Assembly: GCA_947385875.1 (NCBI GenBank)
Contig: CANDMV010000014.1
Coordinates: forward strand, 1-44,199
Reading direction: 5' to 3'
Source of the DNA: an uncultured Eubacterium sp.
Lineage (GTDB): Bacteria > Bacillota > Clostridia > Lachnospirales > Lachnospiraceae
Length of the DNA: 44,199 bases
Shown: positions 41,706 to 44,199 of the stretch, one piece after another
Layout: each line of letters begins with the position of its first letter
Numbering within the stretch: position 1 is the first letter of the stretch
Notes under the pieces: model-generated
Database searches by the model: none
What the model was told of the DNA's origin: nothing
Seen by the model: the letters and a program-made list of their open reading frames with translations, nothing else
Translations under genes and position numbers: made by a program

Positions 41706-41743
41706 GCTGAAGTTTATGTGAAATAAGCTTCAGCAGATTTTTT
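41706..41743 (+). terminator. Hairpin with T-tract between transaldolase and transketolase genes
   Basis: GCTGAAGTTTAT and AATAAGCTTCAGC (41706-41734) pair with one bulge, and TTTTTT follows after a short spacer (41738-41743). It contains the echoed GTGAAATAAG of the transaldolase gene end. It may reduce readthrough into the transketolase genes or end the transaldolase transcript. Confidence 0.6.
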
Positions 41744-41785
41744 CTGAAGCTTTGTAATGAAAACTACCTGGGAAAGGATGTAATT

Positions 41786-42625
41786 ATGACTGATTTGGAA
41801 CTTCAAAAAATTGCAGTTGAAGTAAGGAAAGGAATCATTACGGGTGTTCATTCTGCAAAAGCTGGGCATCCGGGCGGTTCGCTGTCTGCTGCTGATGTAT
41901 TTACTTATTTATACTTCGAAGAAATGAATATCGATCCGAAAAATCCGAAAAAGCCGGACCGTGACCGCTTTGTGCTGTCAAAAGGACATACAGCGCCGGG
42001 ATTGTATTCGGTACTGGCGAACAGGGGGTATTTTCCGGTGGAAGACCTGCCTACGCTTCGGCATGTCGGCTCTCATCTGCAGGGACATCCATGTATCCAG
42101 CATACGCCGGGCGTGGATGCTTCCTCCGGTTCGCTGGGACAGGGTATATCGATCGCAGTCGGGATGGCGCTTTCTGCAAAAATGAGCAATGAAAATTATC
42201 GTGTATATACATTGCTTGGGGACGGTGAGATTCAGGAAGGGCAGGTGTGGGAGGCTTCGATGTTTGCCGGACACCGCAAGCTGGATAACTTGTGCGTGAT
42301 TGTGGATAACAATGGGCTTCAGATTGATGGTGCAGTGGATGAGGTATGCTCTCCTTATCCGATTGATGAGAAATTCAAGGCGTTTAACTTTCATGTGATT
42401 TGTGTAGAGGACGGAAATGACATGGCAAGCCTTCGGTGTGCATTTGATGAAGCGAAGCATACAAAAGGCATGCCGACTGCCATTGTCATGAAGACGCTCA
42501 AAGGAAAGGGAGTTTCCTTCATGGAAAATGCAGTGGACTGGCATGGCAAAGCGCCGAATGATGAAGAATATGAGGTTGCAATGGAAGACCTAAGGAAAGC
42601 AGGTGAAGCATTATGTCAGAAGTAA
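41786..42625 (+). CDS. Transketolase, N-terminal subunit
   Basis: This 279-residue protein is the thiamine-diphosphate-binding half of a split transketolase. It has the substrate-loop HSAKAGHPGGSLSAAD, the segment FVLSKGHTAPGLYS and the ThDP motif GDGEIQEGQVWEA ending in DNNGLQIDG. It starts with AAAGGATGTAATT before the ATG and overlaps the C-terminal subunit gene by 13 bases, so the subunits are made together. It transfers two-carbon units in the non-oxidative pentose phosphate pathway. Confidence 0.95.
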   Translation: MTDLELQKIAVEVRKGIITGVHSAKAGHPGGSLSAADVFTYLYFEEMNIDPKNPKKPDRDRFVLSKGHTAPGLYSVLANRGYFPVEDLPTLRHVGSHLQGHPCIQHTPGVDASSGSLGQGISIAVGMALSAKMSNENYRVYTLLGDGEIQEGQVWEASMFAGHRKLDNLCVIVDNNGLQIDGAVDEVCSPYPIDEKFKAFNFHVICVEDGNDMASLRCAFDEAKHTKGMPTAIVMKTLKGKGVSFMENAVDWHGKAPNDEEYEVAMEDLRKAGEALCQK

Positions 42626-43557
42626 AGAGAATCGCAACGAGGGACAGCTATGGCAGCGCTCTGGCAGAGATTGGAAAAAGAGAGAGTAATCTCGTAGTGC
42701 TTGATGCTGACCTGGCTGCGGCGACAAAAACGGGTGTATTCAAAAAGGCTTTCCCGGACAGACATATTGACTGCGGCATCGCGGAAGCAAATATGATGGG
42801 AATTGCGGCAGGGCTTGCTTTGACAGGAAAGGTGCCGTTTGTAAGCTCATTTGCGATGTTTGCGTCAGGACGTGCTTATGAGCAGATTCGTAATTCTATT
42901 GGCTATCCGCATCTGAATGTAAAGATCGGCGCTTCTCATGCCGGTATATCTGTAGGAGAGGATGGAGCCAGTCATCAGTGTATTGAGGATATGGCTCTTA
43001 TGAGAGTTATTCCAGGCATGACGGTCATCAATCCCTCGGATGATGTGGAGGCAAGGGCGGCTGTAGAAGCTGCATATGCTATGGACGGGCCTGTTTATTT
43101 GAGATTTGGACGGCTTGCGGTGCCTGTGATTAATGACCGGCCTGATTATAAGTTTGAAATCGGAAAAGGCGTTACGCTTAGAGATGGAAAAGACCTGACA
43201 ATCATTGCAACCGGATTATGTGTTTCGGCGGCGCTCGATGCGGCAGAGCAGCTGGCGGCAGACGGCATCGATGCACGGGTAATAAATATTCACACGATTA
43301 AGCCGCTGGATGCGGAGCTGGTTGTAAAAGCAGCAGAAGAGACAGGCAGGATTGTTACGGTAGAGGAGCATTCGATTATTGGCGGACTCGGCAGCGCGGT
43401 TGCGGAAACACTGTGTGAAAAGCATCCGGCGAAGCTTTTGAGAATCGGCGTGGAGGATGTATTCGGCGAGTCAGGCCCGGCGGTGCAGCTGCTTGAAAAA
43501 TATGGTCTGGATGCAGCAGGAATCTATAAAAAGGTGAAGGGCTTTCATGCCGGTTAG
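42613..43557 (+). CDS. Transketolase, C-terminal subunit
   Basis: This 314-residue protein is the pyrimidine-binding half with the C-terminal domain. It has DADLAAATKTGVF, CGIAEANMMGIAAGLA (the catalytic Glu is in this segment), SHAGISVGEDGASHQ and the C-terminal domain with TVEEHSIIGGLGSAVAE. Start is at 42613 within the end of the first subunit gene. It forms the functional enzyme with the N-terminal subunit and is followed 17 bases later by the mutarotase gene. Confidence 0.95.
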   Translation: MSEVKRIATRDSYGSALAEIGKRESNLVVLDADLAAATKTGVFKKAFPDRHIDCGIAEANMMGIAAGLALTGKVPFVSSFAMFASGRAYEQIRNSIGYPHLNVKIGASHAGISVGEDGASHQCIEDMALMRVIPGMTVINPSDDVEARAAVEAAYAMDGPVYLRFGRLAVPVINDRPDYKFEIGKGVTLRDGKDLTIIATGLCVSAALDAAEQLAADGIDARVINIHTIKPLDAELVVKAAEETGRIVTVEEHSIIGGLGSAVAETLCEKHPAKLLRIGVEDVFGESGPAVQLLEKYGLDAAGIYKKVKGFHAG

Positions 43558-43574
43558 GAGTAGGAGGTATACTC

Positions 43575-44199
43575 ATGTATAAGGAATCATTTGGAACAAG
43601 CAGGGACGGCAGTGCGGTTACGATTTATGATCTTGAGAATGCAGGCGGCATGAAAGTACGTGTGACGGATTATGGCGCGACGCTGGTATCTATTTTTGTG
43701 CCGGACAGGGACGGCAATATGCTGGACGTGCTGTTAGGATATGATAATGTTACAGGTTATGAGGAGCATCGCAGGGACTGTTTTGGCGCGTTAATCGGAA
43801 GAAATGCAAACCGTATAGCCAATGCGCAGGTGACGATTAACGATGTTGTGTATAAATTAGATCAAAATGATAATGAAAATAACCTGCATTCCGAAAATCA
43901 TGGCATGAACTGTATTTTATGGGATGTGAAGGAGTATACAGGACGTTCTATTAAGCTGTGCTGTGTCAGCGCTGACTTAGAGCAGGGATTTCCGGGAAAT
44001 ATGAACGTAGAGGTGATTTATAACCTGACGGATGAAAATGAGCTGGAGATACATTATCAGGCAGTTTCCGATAAAGATACAGTGGCTAATTTTACCAATC
44101 ATTCTTATTTTAATCTGGCAGGGCATGATTCGGGAGATATACTCGGACATGAGCTGATGATTCGGGCTTCGTATTTTACGCCGATCATCGATGCAAAGG
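43575..44199 (+). CDS. galM: Aldose 1-epimerase (galactose mutarotase), cut by the window end
   Basis: The reading frame from ATG 43575 is open to the last base, giving 208 residues of a protein that normally has ~340. It begins MYKESFGTSRDGSAVTIYDL, and shows the family segments LLGYDNVTGYEEH, GRNANRIANAQ, NNLHSENHG and NFTNHSYFNLAGHDSG, where the His residue is part of the catalytic site. A GGAGGTATACTC site precedes it. It lies at the end of the transketolase operon and interconverts the alpha and beta forms of hexoses or pentoses, feeding sugar catabolism. Confidence 0.9.
   Translation, partial: MYKESFGTSRDGSAVTIYDLENAGGMKVRVTDYGATLVSIFVPDRDGNMLDVLLGYDNVTGYEEHRRDCFGALIGRNANRIANAQVTINDVVYKLDQNDNENNLHSENHGMNCILWDVKEYTGRSIKLCCVSADLEQGFPGNMNVEVIYNLTDENELEIHYQAVSDKDTVANFTNHSYFNLAGHDSGDILGHELMIRASYFTPIIDAK

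Overview
The window looks like a chromosome segment of a gut-type low-GC Gram-positive bacterium, most likely a Lachnospiraceae-like Clostridium relative. This rests on strong AGGAGG-type ribosome binding sites, sigma-A style promoters, LAAC lipobox lipoproteins, a split transketolase, a fructose-6-phosphate-aldolase-type transaldolase, a short glutamate 5-kinase and an FprA flavoprotein. No rRNA, tRNA, CRISPR array, transposase or integrase was found.

Layout. 0.3-3.5 kb: an internally deleted AAA/PD-(D/E)XK protein, a DUF45 metallopeptidase and a chemotaxis receptor. 3.5-7.0 kb: an ABC importer of the ABC_sub_bind/TrpXYZ type (lipoprotein, permease, ATPase), then a TTG-started PilZ gene. 7.9-9.9 kb: 2 kb without a plausible intact gene, holding an irregular degenerate repeat array that reads as short stop-terminated peptides on the minus strand. 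10.0-14.0 kb: secA and a secreted transglutaminase-like protein. 14.5-19.8 kb: a two-component system divergent from a lantibiotic-immunity-type ABC exporter. 20.1-21.7 kb: two MITE-like elements around a RelA/SpoT-like gene pair that looks like a worn toxSAS-type module. 21.9-23.1 kb: an FprA flavoprotein. 23.3-32.2 kb: a Wadjet plasmid/phage-defence locus in the order jetD-jetA-jetB-jetC. 32.5-34.7 kb: proB-proA. 35.1-38.6 kb: a minus-strand, visibly AT-rich four-gene cassette (MazG-like pyrophosphohydrolase, tandem ThyX, membrane-anchored phosphoribosyltransferase-like protein, HIT protein) that I do not recognise as a described system. 39.1-44.2 kb: an orphan amino-acid ABC ATPase behind an apparent attenuator, a cytidylate-kinase-like protein, a transaldolase, split transketolase and a mutarotase cut by the window end.

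Two observations stand out. First, many genes are followed by degenerate tandem copies of their own 3' end, including the stop codon (called 'gene-tail echoes' here). They follow the ABC lipoprotein, the ABC ATPase, the PilZ gene, the exporter ATPase, the flavoprotein, jetD, jetA and proB, and more weakly the chemotaxis receptor, proA and the transaldolase. In the lipoprotein case the substitutions between the copies are synonymous. The 8.4-9.6 kb array may be the same phenomenon with its parent gene lost. Second, the nucleotide-handling cassette at 35.1-38.6 kb contains a double ThyX in which the hallmark motifs are split between the two halves. It lies in the same neighbourhood as Wadjet and the RelA/SpoT-like pair, which makes it a candidate nucleotide-based accessory or defence system. 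Both ideas are inferences from reading the sequence; no database search or alignment was run.
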